Positions 1 through 8,117 of a stretch of 64,000 nt of DNA are shown in pieces. Each line of letters begins with the position of its first letter. Position 1 is the stretch's first letter. The DNA comes from Virgibacillus_F necropolis_A (GTDB taxonomy: Bacteria > Bacillota > Bacilli > Bacillales > Amphibacillaceae). The position numbers and the translations under genes are program-made. The stretch covers positions 1,798,001-1,862,000 of the forward strand of contig NZ_CP084992.1 in the NCBI RefSeq assembly GCF_044793635.1, read 5' to 3'. The notes under the pieces were generated by a model that did not search any database, had not been told where the DNA came from, and was given only the letters and a program-made list of their open reading frames with translations.

Positions 1-836
1 TCAATCATTTGATGTTGCTCAAAGTCTTCTACTTTCCCTACTCCAAATGAAATTTCTTCTTCACTTTCTTCTGCATCTTCATCAATATCAAAATCTAGTT
101 TTTTTAGTTTACCAGGTACACGTTTACTTAAAAATACGTTAACTGGTGCTGCAAGTAAGTGTGCATGTTTTGATTGTGGAACATAAACTAAGAATGTCAA
201 AATTGTCACGGTGTGTACCCACCACGCTACATAGAACAGAATCATAGCTGCAAGTGGACTTAACCAACCAAACGCCAATGCTACTAAACTAGCAATTGGT
301 TCTGACCAGGTCGCCGCCTCGCCATGCCATACCATTGCAAATCCATTTCCTAGTAAAACGGATATCATTAATGTTCCGATGAAAATTAATACTAGACCTG
401 CTTTAAAGCCTCGTTTTAGGCGAACAATTTTCTCAATATACCTACGATAAAATGCCCAAATAACAGCTACTAAAATCGTTAAAGTAACGATTTCCTGAAA
501 AAATGTAAAAGCAGGATATAACGGTCCAAATGGCAGATGATTTCCAGGCGCAAGCCCTTTAACAAACATGTCAAGCGCACCAAATTGAACGAGTAAGAAA
601 CCATAGAACATCATAACGTGAATGGTTCCTGACTTTTTATCCTTTAACAGCTTCGATTGACCGAAAACAATTTTACCAATTCGACGAAAGCGTTCTTTAA
701 AGTCTCGGTCAAACTCCGATTTCTTACCGAGCCTGATGTAAGCTACACGTGTGGCCACGACTTTAGCGAATAAATACAAGCCATAGATGACAATAGCAAT
801 AAATGCTACCATATTAAGAAGTAAAAATGTATCCAC
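1..836 (-). CDS. fadF: FadF-type Fe-S oxidoreductase, N-terminal part (runs off left edge)
   Basis: About 278 N-terminal residues are present and no stop is reached before the left edge. The visible part is an integral membrane domain with several hydrophobic helices (for example NMVAFIAIVIYGLYLF at the start), followed by an acidic linker rich in Asp and Glu. This matches the NarI-like membrane half of B. subtilis FadF (YwjF), whose cysteine-rich [4Fe-4S] half should lie beyond the edge. The family is thought to pass electrons from acyl-CoA dehydrogenase/ETF to the quinone pool during fatty acid oxidation. The start is a GTG at 834-836 preceded by AGGGGGAG. A FadR-like operator lies upstream, and argS follows ~270 bp away, as in B. 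subtilis. The cysteine motifs cannot be checked here. Confidence 0.8.
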   Translation of the reverse strand, partial: MDTFLLLNMVAFIAIVIYGLYLFAKVVATRVAYIRLGKKSEFDRDFKERFRRIGKIVFGQSKLLKDKKSGTIHVMMFYGFLLVQFGALDMFVKGLAPGNHLPFGPLYPAFTFFQEIVTLTILVAVIWAFYRRYIEKIVRLKRGFKAGLVLIFIGTLMISVLLGNGFAMVWHGEAATWSEPIASLVALAFGWLSPLAAMILFYVAWWVHTVTILTFLVYVPQSKHAHLLAAPVNVFLSKRVPGKLKKLDFDIDEDAEESEEEISFGVGKVEDFEQHQMI

Positions 837-864
837 TATCCGCTCCCCCTTTAAATTTAGTATA

Positions 865-894
865 CCGAAAAATGTTAGCGATTGCATTTTTCGG
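865..894 (-). promoter_or_regulatory. Leader hairpin with cre-like core, fadF 5' UTR
   Basis: Perfect 10-bp inverted arms CCGAAAAATG and CATTTTTCGG flank a 10-nt loop in the fadF leader, ~30 nt before the ribosome binding site. The sequence at 872-886 also matches the CcpA cre pattern at 14 of 15 positions. It may be a carbon-catabolite operator, an mRNA stability hairpin, or both. Confidence 0.4.
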
Positions 895-949
895 AAAAAT
901 ATATATGTTTGGATAGAAAAATTCCCCTATACTAAACTATTACATTCTT

Positions 950-978
950 AGTTTAATCATGAATGATCATTCAGTCAA
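950..978 (-). promoter_or_regulatory. fadF promoter with FadR operator in the spacer
   Basis: On the minus strand, TTGACT (973-978), a 17-nt spacer and TAAACT (950-955) form a sigma-A type promoter. The spacer carries the perfect palindrome TGAATGATCATTCA (960-973), which matches the Bacillus FadR operator pattern. Binding there would occlude RNA polymerase until long-chain acyl-CoA releases FadR; the fadF operon belongs to the FadR regulon in B. subtilis. Confidence 0.75.
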
Positions 979-1005
979 CACAAATTTAGCGAAAATTGTA
1001 GAAAA

Positions 1006-1042
1006 GAAAAAATTCCCTAGCGTAAAAACACTAGGAAATTTT
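1006..1042 (-). terminator. Terminator of the ywiB-argS operon
   Basis: The arms TTTCCTAG and CTAGGGAA close over an AT-rich loop and are followed on the minus strand by a T-rich run. It is ~65 nt downstream of the argS stop. The A-rich opposite flank would also let it work in the other direction. Confidence 0.6.
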
Positions 1043-1106
1043 AATCCTAACTGTGTTAATGACAGCTCCATCCCCCGTGTGCTGAGGTTAAAACCCAAGC
1101 TTCATT

Positions 1107-2774
1107 TTACATTTTCTCTGGTGCTGTAACTCCAATTAATTTAAGTCCATTTGCAATTGTTGTTTTCACTGCTTCCATTAATGCCAGTCTTGCTTTCGTT
1201 AATTCCTGATCATCGCTGAATACTTTTTCAGCGTTATAAAAGCTGTGCAATAATGTTGCCAGGTCAAAAACGTATTGTGTCACTTTATGCGGTGTACGCT
1301 TGACCGCTGCATCTGCGACTGTTTGCGGAAATTCGCCAAGTTTTTTCAATAAATCTGTTTCTTTTTCAGCCGTTAACAGGGTTGCATCAAAATCGCTATG
1401 AGTCGCGAATCCTTTTTCCTCTGCTTGCGTAAGCATCGTACAAATTCTTGCATGTGCATATTGTACATAATAAACAGGATTTTCATTTGATTCCGAACGT
1501 GCAAGATCCATATCAAAGTCAAGTTGTGAATCGTTGGAACGGGTTACAAAGAAGTAACGTACCGCATCTATTCCTACTTCTTCCATCAATTCACGTAGCG
1601 CAACAGCTTTTCCTGTTCGCTTACTCATTTTTACCTTTTCCCCGTTTTCAAACAGGCTCACCATTTGGATCGTTTTAACTTCAAATCTTTCTTTATCATA
1701 GCCAAGTGCCTGGATCGCTGCACGCATTCTTGGAATATACCCGTGATGGTCTGCGCCCCACACGTTAATTACTTTGTCATAGCCGCGATTAAATTTATCC
1801 TTATGATACGCAATATCTGGTGTTAAATAAGTGTAGCTTCCATCCTGCTTGATTAATACACGATCCTTGTCATCACCAAAATCAGTTGAGCGGAACCATG
1901 TTGCACCATCTTTTTCGTACATGTAATTTTTATCCCGTAAAATATCTAGTGCGTTTGATACTTTATTTTCCGTGTATAGGGATGTTTCAGAAAACCAGTT
2001 ATCAAATCCCACACGGAAGTCAGCGAGGTCTTCTTTAATTTTGCCAATCTCATAGTCGAGTCCATACTTTTTAAAATATGGTAGGCGCTCTTCTCTTTCG
2101 ACATTAGCCCACTTATCGCCAGCTTCCTCAGCTAATTTTTTACCGATTTCGATTATATCAGCACCATGGTAGCCGTCTTCAGGCATAGCAACTTCCTTAT
2201 CAAGTGCTTGCAGGTAACGCGCTTCGATTGATAGTGCAAGGTTATCGATTTGATTACCAGCATCATTAATGTAATATTCACGTTCCACTGCGAATCCCGA
2301 TGCATCAAAAACATTGCAAAGAACATCACCAAACGCCGCACCACGTGCATGGCCTAAGTGTAAGTCACCAGTTGGGTTAACGGATACGAACTCTACTTGG
2401 ACTTTTTCGCCTTGACCAGTATCTGTTTTCCCGTAATCTTCTCCAGCTTTCAGGATCGTGGAAACAAGCTCTCCAAGATAATCATTTTTCATAAAAAAGT
2501 TAATAAATCCTGGTCCAGCAATTTCTACTTTTTCAATTGAAGCTTTGGTGTTATCTAATGATTCAACAATTTCCTCAGCAATTTTGCGTGGCGCTTTTTT
2601 TGCAATTCGAGCTAGCTGCATCGCAATATTGGAAGCAAAATCTCCATGTGCCTTATCTTTCGGTTTTTCTAAAATTATCGTTGGCAGTTCGCTTTCATTT
2701 GCAAGATTCGCTTTTATAACGGCTGCTGCAATCTCTTCTTTTAATGTTTCTTCGGTTTGCGCAAGTATATTCAC
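1107..2774 (-). CDS. argS: Arginyl-tRNA synthetase
   Basis: Class I aminoacyl-tRNA synthetase that charges tRNA-Arg with arginine using ATP in the cytoplasm. The product is 555 residues, the usual bacterial length. An N-terminal Add-1 domain is followed by the catalytic Rossmann fold with the HIGH signature as HLGH at residues 139-142 after SVNPTGD. The KMSKS-like loop is KMSKR at 382-386, and a DALR anticodon-binding domain ends at the conserved C-terminal Met. Translation begins at a GTG (2772-2774) preceded by GGAGGA. The ywiB stop TAG shares one base with this GTG, so translational coupling is likely. The ywiB-argS order is conserved in Bacillaceae. Confidence 0.97.
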   Translation of the reverse strand: MNILAQTEETLKEEIAAAVIKANLANESELPTIILEKPKDKAHGDFASNIAMQLARIAKKAPRKIAEEIVESLDNTKASIEKVEIAGPGFINFFMKNDYLGELVSTILKAGEDYGKTDTGQGEKVQVEFVSVNPTGDLHLGHARGAAFGDVLCNVFDASGFAVEREYYINDAGNQIDNLALSIEARYLQALDKEVAMPEDGYHGADIIEIGKKLAEEAGDKWANVEREERLPYFKKYGLDYEIGKIKEDLADFRVGFDNWFSETSLYTENKVSNALDILRDKNYMYEKDGATWFRSTDFGDDKDRVLIKQDGSYTYLTPDIAYHKDKFNRGYDKVINVWGADHHGYIPRMRAAIQALGYDKERFEVKTIQMVSLFENGEKVKMSKRTGKAVALRELMEEVGIDAVRYFFVTRSNDSQLDFDMDLARSESNENPVYYVQYAHARICTMLTQAEEKGFATHSDFDATLLTAEKETDLLKKLGEFPQTVADAAVKRTPHKVTQYVFDLATLLHSFYNAEKVFSDDQELTKARLALMEAVKTTIANGLKLIGVTAPEKM

Positions 2775-3208
2775 TAGGAATCCTCCTTTATTAGTAGGGT
2801 CAATTGATGTTGACGCTCTTCTTGTCCGTTTAATTTTACGTTAAATGTTAGGGAAAGTTTCCCTGGCCCGTTTTTACTTATTAGGCGATATCCAAGTTTG
2901 TGTGTATATGTTTCCATATGTATGTTTACGTGTGGATGCTTAAATAAATTTTCTGTCGTTTGATTCACACGGAATTGCTGGTGCATTGTGATGTCACCTG
3001 TTCGTTTAATACTCACTTTATCATTTTGGATTGTAATCAGGTTTTTAATTAAAAGATCGTCGTCATTTTTTTCCTGAAAGGTAATGACGTCCATGTTGTT
3101 TCGTTGATATAAATCACCTGTAAAGTGGGTTGTAGTTTGTTCGGTTTCCTTATCTTCAGTAATTTCCATATGAAGGGAGCCCGATACAGATCGATGTTGT
3201 GCTTCCAT
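2774..3208 (-). CDS. ywiB: YwiB-like DUF1934 family protein
   Basis: A 144-residue cytoplasmic beta-barrel-type protein of the DUF1934/YwiB family, encoded just before argS as in B. subtilis. The sequence is hydrophilic with alternating beta-strand patterns (for example KLGYRLISK and GKLSLTFNV) and has no signal peptide or membrane segment. The frame stays open upstream to ~3394, but the ATG at 3206-3208 has an AGGGGCGA ribosome site at good spacing and gives the family's usual length, so it is preferred. The molecular function is unknown; structural work on the family places it in a calycin-like fold. It ends in a 1-base overlap with the argS start. Confidence 0.85.
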   Translation of the reverse strand: MEAQHRSVSGSLHMEITEDKETEQTTTHFTGDLYQRNNMDVITFQEKNDDDLLIKNLITIQNDKVSIKRTGDITMHQQFRVNQTTENLFKHPHVNIHMETYTHKLGYRLISKNGPGKLSLTFNVKLNGQEERQHQLTLLIKEDS

Positions 3209-3262
3209 TCTATCGCCCCTGAATAAATCGTATAATTTCTTATTATACCGATAAACGAATGG

Positions 3263-3380
3263 CGATATCAATATATATGGAGAATTTTTTTGGGTGGTTG
3301 TACGTTTGGAATAATGTGAAGATCGATATATCGGCTGGACGGTTGATATTTTTGGTTGAAAGTCGATATAAAATGCGACG
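3263..3380. repeat. Degenerate 20-bp period array upstream of ywiB
   Basis: The motif (C/T)GATAT recurs at 3324, 3344 and 3364, exactly 20 bp apart, with an older copy at 3263 (61 bp away). It lies in the non-coding stretch before ywiB and runs into the composite repeat at 3356. It resembles the clearer 20-bp array at 14391-14530. Confidence 0.45.
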
Positions 3381-3760
3381 TAACTAAAAATCATGTTCTG
3401 TGTCCTGCGACCGCTACGGAAAAATCACTACGCTTTCCGCGGGCTTGCGCTGAGCCTCCTCGATCGCAAAGAACGCTCACTGCGGGGTCTCATCACTTCG
3501 CTTTCCCGCAGGAGTCTCCGTGTTTTTCCTCCGCTAGGGTGGTATCCAATAATGGAATGATAGTAATCACTTTATTGATTAGAGCATGAGTTTCCACTAT
3601 TTTGGCAGTTGATTTTCGCTGCGGACAGTTGACTCCTGCGGGAACAGCACGAGTCTGAAGACCCCGCAGAGTGGTTTTCTCGAGGAGGCTGAGGCCGTGC
3701 CCGCGGAAAGCATCCGCCTGGAACGATCCTGGACGGCAGCAATAAACACCACATAGAGGC
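3356..3760. repeat. Composite GC-rich repeat, degraded relative of the MITE copies
   Basis: This gene-free stretch holds the same two GC-rich modules found inside the elements at 16901, 30740 and 55018. One module is inverted at ~3415-3540, with CTGCGGGGTCTC-type and CGCAGGAGTC-type arms. The other runs at ~3605-3735, with ACTCCTGCGGGAACAG and GACCCCGCAG. Part of the inner end sequence (GATATAAAATGCGACGTAA, 3365-3383) is present, but the outer GGCT ends are missing, so this looks like a truncated or rearranged copy. Confidence 0.65.
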
Positions 3761-3806
3761 TCGTCTTAAGCTTGTCGGGGTTGATCAAGGTGCTTTCGCT
3801 TTTCTT
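3761..3806 (-). repeat. Partial hairpin repeat abutting the speB stop
   Basis: In reverse orientation this matches the first ~46 bp of the repeats at 9337 and 47137 (AGAAAAGCG...CCCCGACAAG...TAAGACGA). It begins inside the speB stop codon (TAA followed by GAAAAGCG), so the gene end and the repeat edge coincide. Confidence 0.65.
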
Positions 3807-4674
3807 ATACCCAACCAAGCAACATCTCGCGCACGAATTTACTTGCTGCGATTGCTGTTTGTTCGGACGGATCATATGCTGGTGCGACCTCAACCAAGTC
3901 AGCGCCAATTACATCTATATCAGAATCAGCAATTAACTGAATGGATTCTAATAGTTCACTTGAAGAAATTCCACCCGCTTCGGCTGTGCCGGTTCCTGGT
4001 GCGAATGCTGGGTCAAGTACATCGATATCAACTGTGACATATACTTTGCGCCCACTTAACGTCGGCAAAATTTTTCGTAAAGGCTCTGCAACGTGAAACT
4101 TTGACATATGCATGCCACTTTCCTTGGCAAACTGAAATTCTTCACGCATGCCTGAACGAATCCCGAACGAATAGACGTTTTCAGCGCCAATCAATTCACA
4201 AACTTTACGAACCGGTGTTGAATGGGATAGCACTTCACCTTCATATTCCAAACGCAAATCGGCATGTGCATCAATATGTATGAATGCCATATCTGGATAC
4301 TTGCGGTGCATAGCTTTTATCACCGGCCAAGTCACCAGATGTTCGCCACCTAGGCCAAGTGGAAATTTGCCTAATCCCAAAAGCTTATCGATATATTCTT
4401 CAATCAGCGTAAGGCTACGTTCGGCATTTCCGAATGGTAGTGGAATATCTCCTGCATCAAAATAGGATACTTCTTCCAAATGCTTGTCCATGTACGGGCT
4501 ATATTCCTCGAGACCAATTGACGCTTCACGGATCCTGCCAGGGCCAAAACGTGACCCAGGACGAAAGCTTACAGTCCAGTCCATTGGCATCCCGTAAATT
4601 ACTGCTTGAGCCTCGTCGAAGTTATCGCGGGACATGATAAAAACTTTTCCTGAATATGCCTCATCAAACCGCAT
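3805..4674 (-). CDS. speB: Agmatinase
   Basis: Ureohydrolase converting agmatine to putrescine and urea, the second step of the arginine-decarboxylase route to polyamines. The length of 289 residues is normal. Mn-binding motifs are intact: GGEH at 109-112, DAHAD at 135-139 and DID at 216-218, followed by DPAFAPGTGT, which distinguishes agmatinases. Start ATG at 4674 has AAAGAGGTG at good spacing. It lies 15 bp after speE, so the two form a speE-speB operon; putrescine made here can be the substrate of SpeE. The stop codon is directly followed by a partial intergenic repeat rather than an obvious terminator. Confidence 0.95.
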   Translation of the reverse strand: MRFDEAYSGKVFIMSRDNFDEAQAVIYGMPMDWTVSFRPGSRFGPGRIREASIGLEEYSPYMDKHLEEVSYFDAGDIPLPFGNAERSLTLIEEYIDKLLGLGKFPLGLGGEHLVTWPVIKAMHRKYPDMAFIHIDAHADLRLEYEGEVLSHSTPVRKVCELIGAENVYSFGIRSGMREEFQFAKESGMHMSKFHVAEPLRKILPTLSGRKVYVTVDIDVLDPAFAPGTGTAEAGGISSSELLESIQLIADSDIDVIGADLVEVAPAYDPSEQTAIAASKFVREMLLGWV

Positions 4675-4689
4675 GGTGGCACCTCTTTT

Positions 4690-5517
4690 CTATTCGGTTA
4701 ACTCTTTTACAAACCTCGGTAATGCAAATGATGCAAAATGAAGTTCTGGCGTATAATACTTTGTTTCAATATCCGTGAATCGTTCTTCTTTAACTTTTAA
4801 CGGGTTGTGAATTTTACTTCCCATTGTAAAAGTCCACAATCCACTTGGATAGGTTGGAATGTTTGCTGTATATAGTTTTGTTACAGGGAAAATATCTTTT
4901 ACATCATGAAAAACCTGATGAATTAAATCTGCCTTGAACCATGGATTATCTGTTTGCGCTACAAAAATTCCATCATCTTTAAGCGCACGGGAAATTCCTG
5001 CATAAAAGCCCTGGGAAAATAAATTCACTGCTGGGCCGACTGGTTCTGTTGAATCGACCAAAATTACGTCAAATTCACGTTCACTTTTTGCAATATACAT
5101 GAACCCATCATCAACTAATACCTCTACACGTGGATCATCAAGTGAGCCGGCAATAGATGGCAGGAACTTTTTCGAGTATTCAATGACTTTCCCATCGATA
5201 TCTACTAATGTCGCTTTTTCTACTGATTGATGTTTCAGCACCTCACGGATTACACCGCCATCGCCACCCCCAACGACTAACACGCGTTTCGGATTTGGAT
5301 GTGTGAAAAGTGGTACATGTGCAACCATTTCATGATAAACAAATTCATCTTTTTCCGTTGTCATAACCATATCATCTAAAACGAGCATATTGCCCCATTC
5401 TTCTGTATCAAGCATTTTCAAATCCTGAAAGTCTGTTTTTAAAGCTGCTAAGGTTTCGTTAACTTTTGCCGTAATTCCGAAGTTAGCAGTTTGTTTTTCT
5501 GTAAACCAAATACCCAT
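4690..5517 (-). CDS. speE: Spermidine synthase
   Basis: Transfers the aminopropyl group of decarboxylated S-adenosylmethionine to putrescine, giving spermidine. The protein is 275 residues with the SAM-binding GGGDGG loop at 83-88, an acidic ribose-contact strand (TLVDID) and the catalytic Asp in DSTEPVGP near residue 155. The ATG at 5517 is chosen because GAAGGAGATG lies just upstream; the frame remains open a little further, but that extension would begin with the ribosome binding site itself. First gene of the speE-speB operon, divergent from pbpG. Confidence 0.95.
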   Translation of the reverse strand: MGIWFTEKQTANFGITAKVNETLAALKTDFQDLKMLDTEEWGNMLVLDDMVMTTEKDEFVYHEMVAHVPLFTHPNPKRVLVVGGGDGGVIREVLKHQSVEKATLVDIDGKVIEYSKKFLPSIAGSLDDPRVEVLVDDGFMYIAKSEREFDVILVDSTEPVGPAVNLFSQGFYAGISRALKDDGIFVAQTDNPWFKADLIHQVFHDVKDIFPVTKLYTANIPTYPSGLWTFTMGSKIHNPLKVKEERFTDIETKYYTPELHFASFALPRFVKELTE

Positions 5518-5674
5518 TTTTACATCTCCTTCAATCAATCATGAAACAGTAAAATTATAGTCAATTTCTCCGAAAAAGCAAGCACTTTCAGCTAATTTAA
5601 TCTAACAAGTTTAATTCGTTCTATCTTTTCCCATAATGGAACTAATGTACACTTAAAAATTGGAGTTAATGCCT

Positions 5675-7726
5675 ATGAAGAATTTCTTGTTAAAATATAA
5701 GCTTTTAAGTGGATTAATTGGAATTATCCTTCTTATCGGAGTCTCTCTAGCAGGGATCTATTTGGCGAGCTTTTTACTAGGACCGCCAGCACTTAAAGCT
5801 GAACAAAACACGATTTACTATAGTGCAGCAGATACGGTAATCGGTGAGGAAACAGGTGCGGAAAGTCGCTACTGGGTTGGGCTTGATGAAATGTCTCCCT
5901 ACTTTAAACAAGCGATTTTAGCTATCGAGGATCAGGAATTTTATGAACATAATGGATTTGATTACTCCCGTATTGCTGCAGCGGTTCTTGAGAACGTCAA
6001 AAATATGTCTTTAGAAGAAGGCGCCAGCACCCTTACCCAGCAATACGCACGCAATTTGTTTTTATCTTTTGAAAAGACCTGGACACGTAAAGTGAAAGAG
6101 GCCTTTTATACCGTTCGCCTAGAAATGTATTATTCAAAGGACGAGCTATTAGAGGGCTATCTAAACACAATTTATTACGGGCACGGGGCATATGGAATTG
6201 AGGCAGCCAGCAGGCACTTTTTTAACAAGTCTGCAGATGAGTTAACACTGGCTGAAGCTGCGATGCTTGCAGCGATTCCTAAAGGGCCGACTTATTACTC
6301 CCCTTTCAATAACTTGGAAAATGCTACACGCAGGCAGCAACAAATCCTATATGAAATGAAGGAACAAAATGTAATTAATGAACAGGAATACTTCTTAGCA
6401 ACACATGCAAAATTAAATTATGCGGAACCGAGTAAACAAACGAAAAAGGTTATTGCACCATATTTCCTGGACACTGTATTACTGGAAGCAGCAAATAAAT
6501 TAGATCTCGACCGGGAAAAAGTTCGTTCTGGTGGTTACAAAATTTTCACAACGCTAAATGTTGGAATGCAACAAAAACTAAAAAAGGAAGTTACCGAGAC
6601 TGTTAACCCTTCAAGTTCGATACAACTTGGTGCGGTTGGGATGGATCCGGAAAACGGCGCTATTCGGGCGCTTGTTGGTGGTCGTGATTATAGTGAGAGT
6701 TCATTTAATCGTGCTACCAATGCGAAACGAATGGCTGGGTCAGCCTTCAAACCTTTTTTGTACTATGCCGCATTGAGACATGGCTATACACCTACAACGA
6801 TGTTGATGAGTAAGCCTACCGCATTTAAACTTTCTGATGGCAAAGTTTATCAGCCGAGTAACTATAATGGGTATTATGCGTACAAACCTATTACGTTGGC
6901 GCAGGCACTTGCTTTGTCTGATAATGTTTACGCAGTAAAAACGAATCTTTATTTGGGAGTAAATAAACTAATCGACTCAGCACGTAAATTTGGGATCGAC
7001 AGTAAATTACCGCCAGTACCATCACTTGCGTTGGGAACAGCATCTGTAACGGTTGAAAATATGGTCACAGGATATGGAATTCTTGCAAATGGCGGGGAGC
7101 GGATTAAGGGCCATACGATCACAAAAATTATCGATCGAAATGGTGATGTGGTTTATGATGCCCCTAATGAAGAAGGTAAGCAAATTTTAGATAAAGAAAC
7201 AGCATTTATACTAACTGACCTCATGAAAGGTATGTTTGACCATTCACTTGATGGATACATGTCCGTAACAGGTTCACCGATTGCAGATAGGTTAACGCGT
7301 GATTATGCAGGTAAGTCAGGAACTACTGCTTCAGACAGCTGGATGATTGGATACAGTCCTAACTTGGTTACAGGTGTTTGGGTCGGATATGATGATAATC
7401 GCGAATTAGATAAAGCTGCAGAAAATCGCTATGCAAAAGATATATGGGCTGGGTTCATGGAAGCTGCTCATACAGAGTTACCAAAGGTGGATGTAGATGT
7501 TCCAAAAGGCGTTGTCGGAGCATGGGTTGACCCTGTTTCAGGCGGCCTCGCAACCCCTTATTGCCCTAGCGGAACACTCATGTATTTTGAAAAAGAAAAT
7601 GTACCAGCCAAACATTGTGACACTCATTTACCGGAGGATGGTAATGAAAAGGTTAAAGATAAGGAACCTTCTAAGGATGAACATAAAAAAGGTGTTTTCG
7701 AGCGGATCTTTGATTATTTGTTTTAG
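5675..7726 (+). CDS. pbpG: Class A penicillin-binding protein (PBP2d-type)
   Basis: Bifunctional peptidoglycan glycosyltransferase/transpeptidase of 683 residues. One N-terminal membrane anchor (residues ~8-35) precedes the GT51 domain, with EDQEFYEH at 85-92 and the QQYARN motif near 122. The transpeptidase domain has SxxK as SAFK (356-359), SDN (415-417) and KSGT (547-550). The C-terminal tail is highly charged. The ATG at 5675 is preferred because the GGAG site at 5662-5665 is well spaced for it; an earlier TTG/ATG pair is too close. Its place beside speE and ywhD matches B. subtilis ywhE/pbpG, a forespore-expressed enzyme, so a sporulation role is likely. No clear sigma-F promoter could be confirmed. 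Confidence 0.92.
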   Translation: MKNFLLKYKLLSGLIGIILLIGVSLAGIYLASFLLGPPALKAEQNTIYYSAADTVIGEETGAESRYWVGLDEMSPYFKQAILAIEDQEFYEHNGFDYSRIAAAVLENVKNMSLEEGASTLTQQYARNLFLSFEKTWTRKVKEAFYTVRLEMYYSKDELLEGYLNTIYYGHGAYGIEAASRHFFNKSADELTLAEAAMLAAIPKGPTYYSPFNNLENATRRQQQILYEMKEQNVINEQEYFLATHAKLNYAEPSKQTKKVIAPYFLDTVLLEAANKLDLDREKVRSGGYKIFTTLNVGMQQKLKKEVTETVNPSSSIQLGAVGMDPENGAIRALVGGRDYSESSFNRATNAKRMAGSAFKPFLYYAALRHGYTPTTMLMSKPTAFKLSDGKVYQPSNYNGYYAYKPITLAQALALSDNVYAVKTNLYLGVNKLIDSARKFGIDSKLPPVPSLALGTASVTVENMVTGYGILANGGERIKGHTITKIIDRNGDVVYDAPNEEGKQILDKETAFILTDLMKGMFDHSLDGYMSVTGSPIADRLTRDYAGKSGTTASDSWMIGYSPNLVTGVWVGYDDNRELDKAAENRYAKDIWAGFMEAAHTELPKVDVDVPKGVVGAWVDPVSGGLATPYCPSGTLMYFEKENVPAKHCDTHLPEDGNEKVKDKEPSKDEHKKGVFERIFDYLF

Positions 7727-7750
7727 TATGCGAGGGTGATTTGGGGTAGC

Positions 7751-7939
7751 TCTCCCGAGTTGTGTCGGTTGTCTCCTGAGTTTGGTGTGAGCTCTCCCGA
7801 GTTGTGTCGGTTGTCTCCTGAGTTTGGTGTGAGCTCTCCCGAGTTGTGGTGACTGTCTCCCGAGTTTAGTGCGGGCTCTCCCGGGTTGTGGTGCCTGTCT
7901 CCCGGGTTTAGTGTGAACTCTCCCGAGTTGTGAAGCTTG
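7751..7939. repeat. Tandem array of nine 21-bp units, pbpG 3' region
   Basis: Nine perfectly spaced 21-bp units start TCTCC(C/T)G(A/G)GTT and vary in the last ~10 bp. Odd and even units form two subtypes (TTGTG-type and TTTGG/TTTAG-type), giving a 42-bp higher-order period. The array begins 25 bp after the pbpG stop and ends ~20 bp before the terminator hairpin. No protein-like frame is supported, although 21 bp keeps frames open. Confidence 0.9.
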
Positions 7940-7959
7940 TCGCCGAAAAAATCGAAAAA

Positions 7960-8012
7960 AAGCCGACACACTGGTAAGATGTCCGTCTTACCACGTGGTC
8001 GGCTTCTTTTTT
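7960..8012. terminator. Strong bidirectional terminator between pbpG and ywhD
   Basis: The arms AAGCCGAC...GGTAAGA and TCTTACC...GTCGGCTT form a long interrupted stem flanked by an A-run on the left and a T-run on the right. It suits both the + strand pbpG transcript and the - strand ywhD transcript. The remaining ~100 bp to the ywhD stop shows only a short inverted repeat (AAATTCTTGT/ACAAGAATTT) near 8055-8082. Confidence 0.85.
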
Positions 8013-8117
8013 GTCCTAGCAATACATGTGAAAGTCCATGTATACATATTCTACAAATTCTTGTCTAAAAGTACAAGAATTTCATCTATTATTCACGATT
8101 CGTTCACAAATTGTTCA

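Noticed and set aside
3356..3908. Several 60-100 codon frames within the composite repeat before speB
   Set aside because: They follow the GC-rich repeat modules, recur with the same modules at other copies in different frames, and lack start signals.
7751..7939. CRISPR array
   Set aside because: The units are 21 bp with a short core and related, not unique, spacers. There are no 24-37 bp repeats and no cas genes in the window.
7723..8022. Long minus-strand frames over the 21-bp array encoding NSGE/LTPNSGD-type repeats
   Set aside because: The frames stay open only because 21 is a multiple of three and the unit lacks stops. There is no ribosome site, the frames run through a terminator hairpin, and several frames are equally open.
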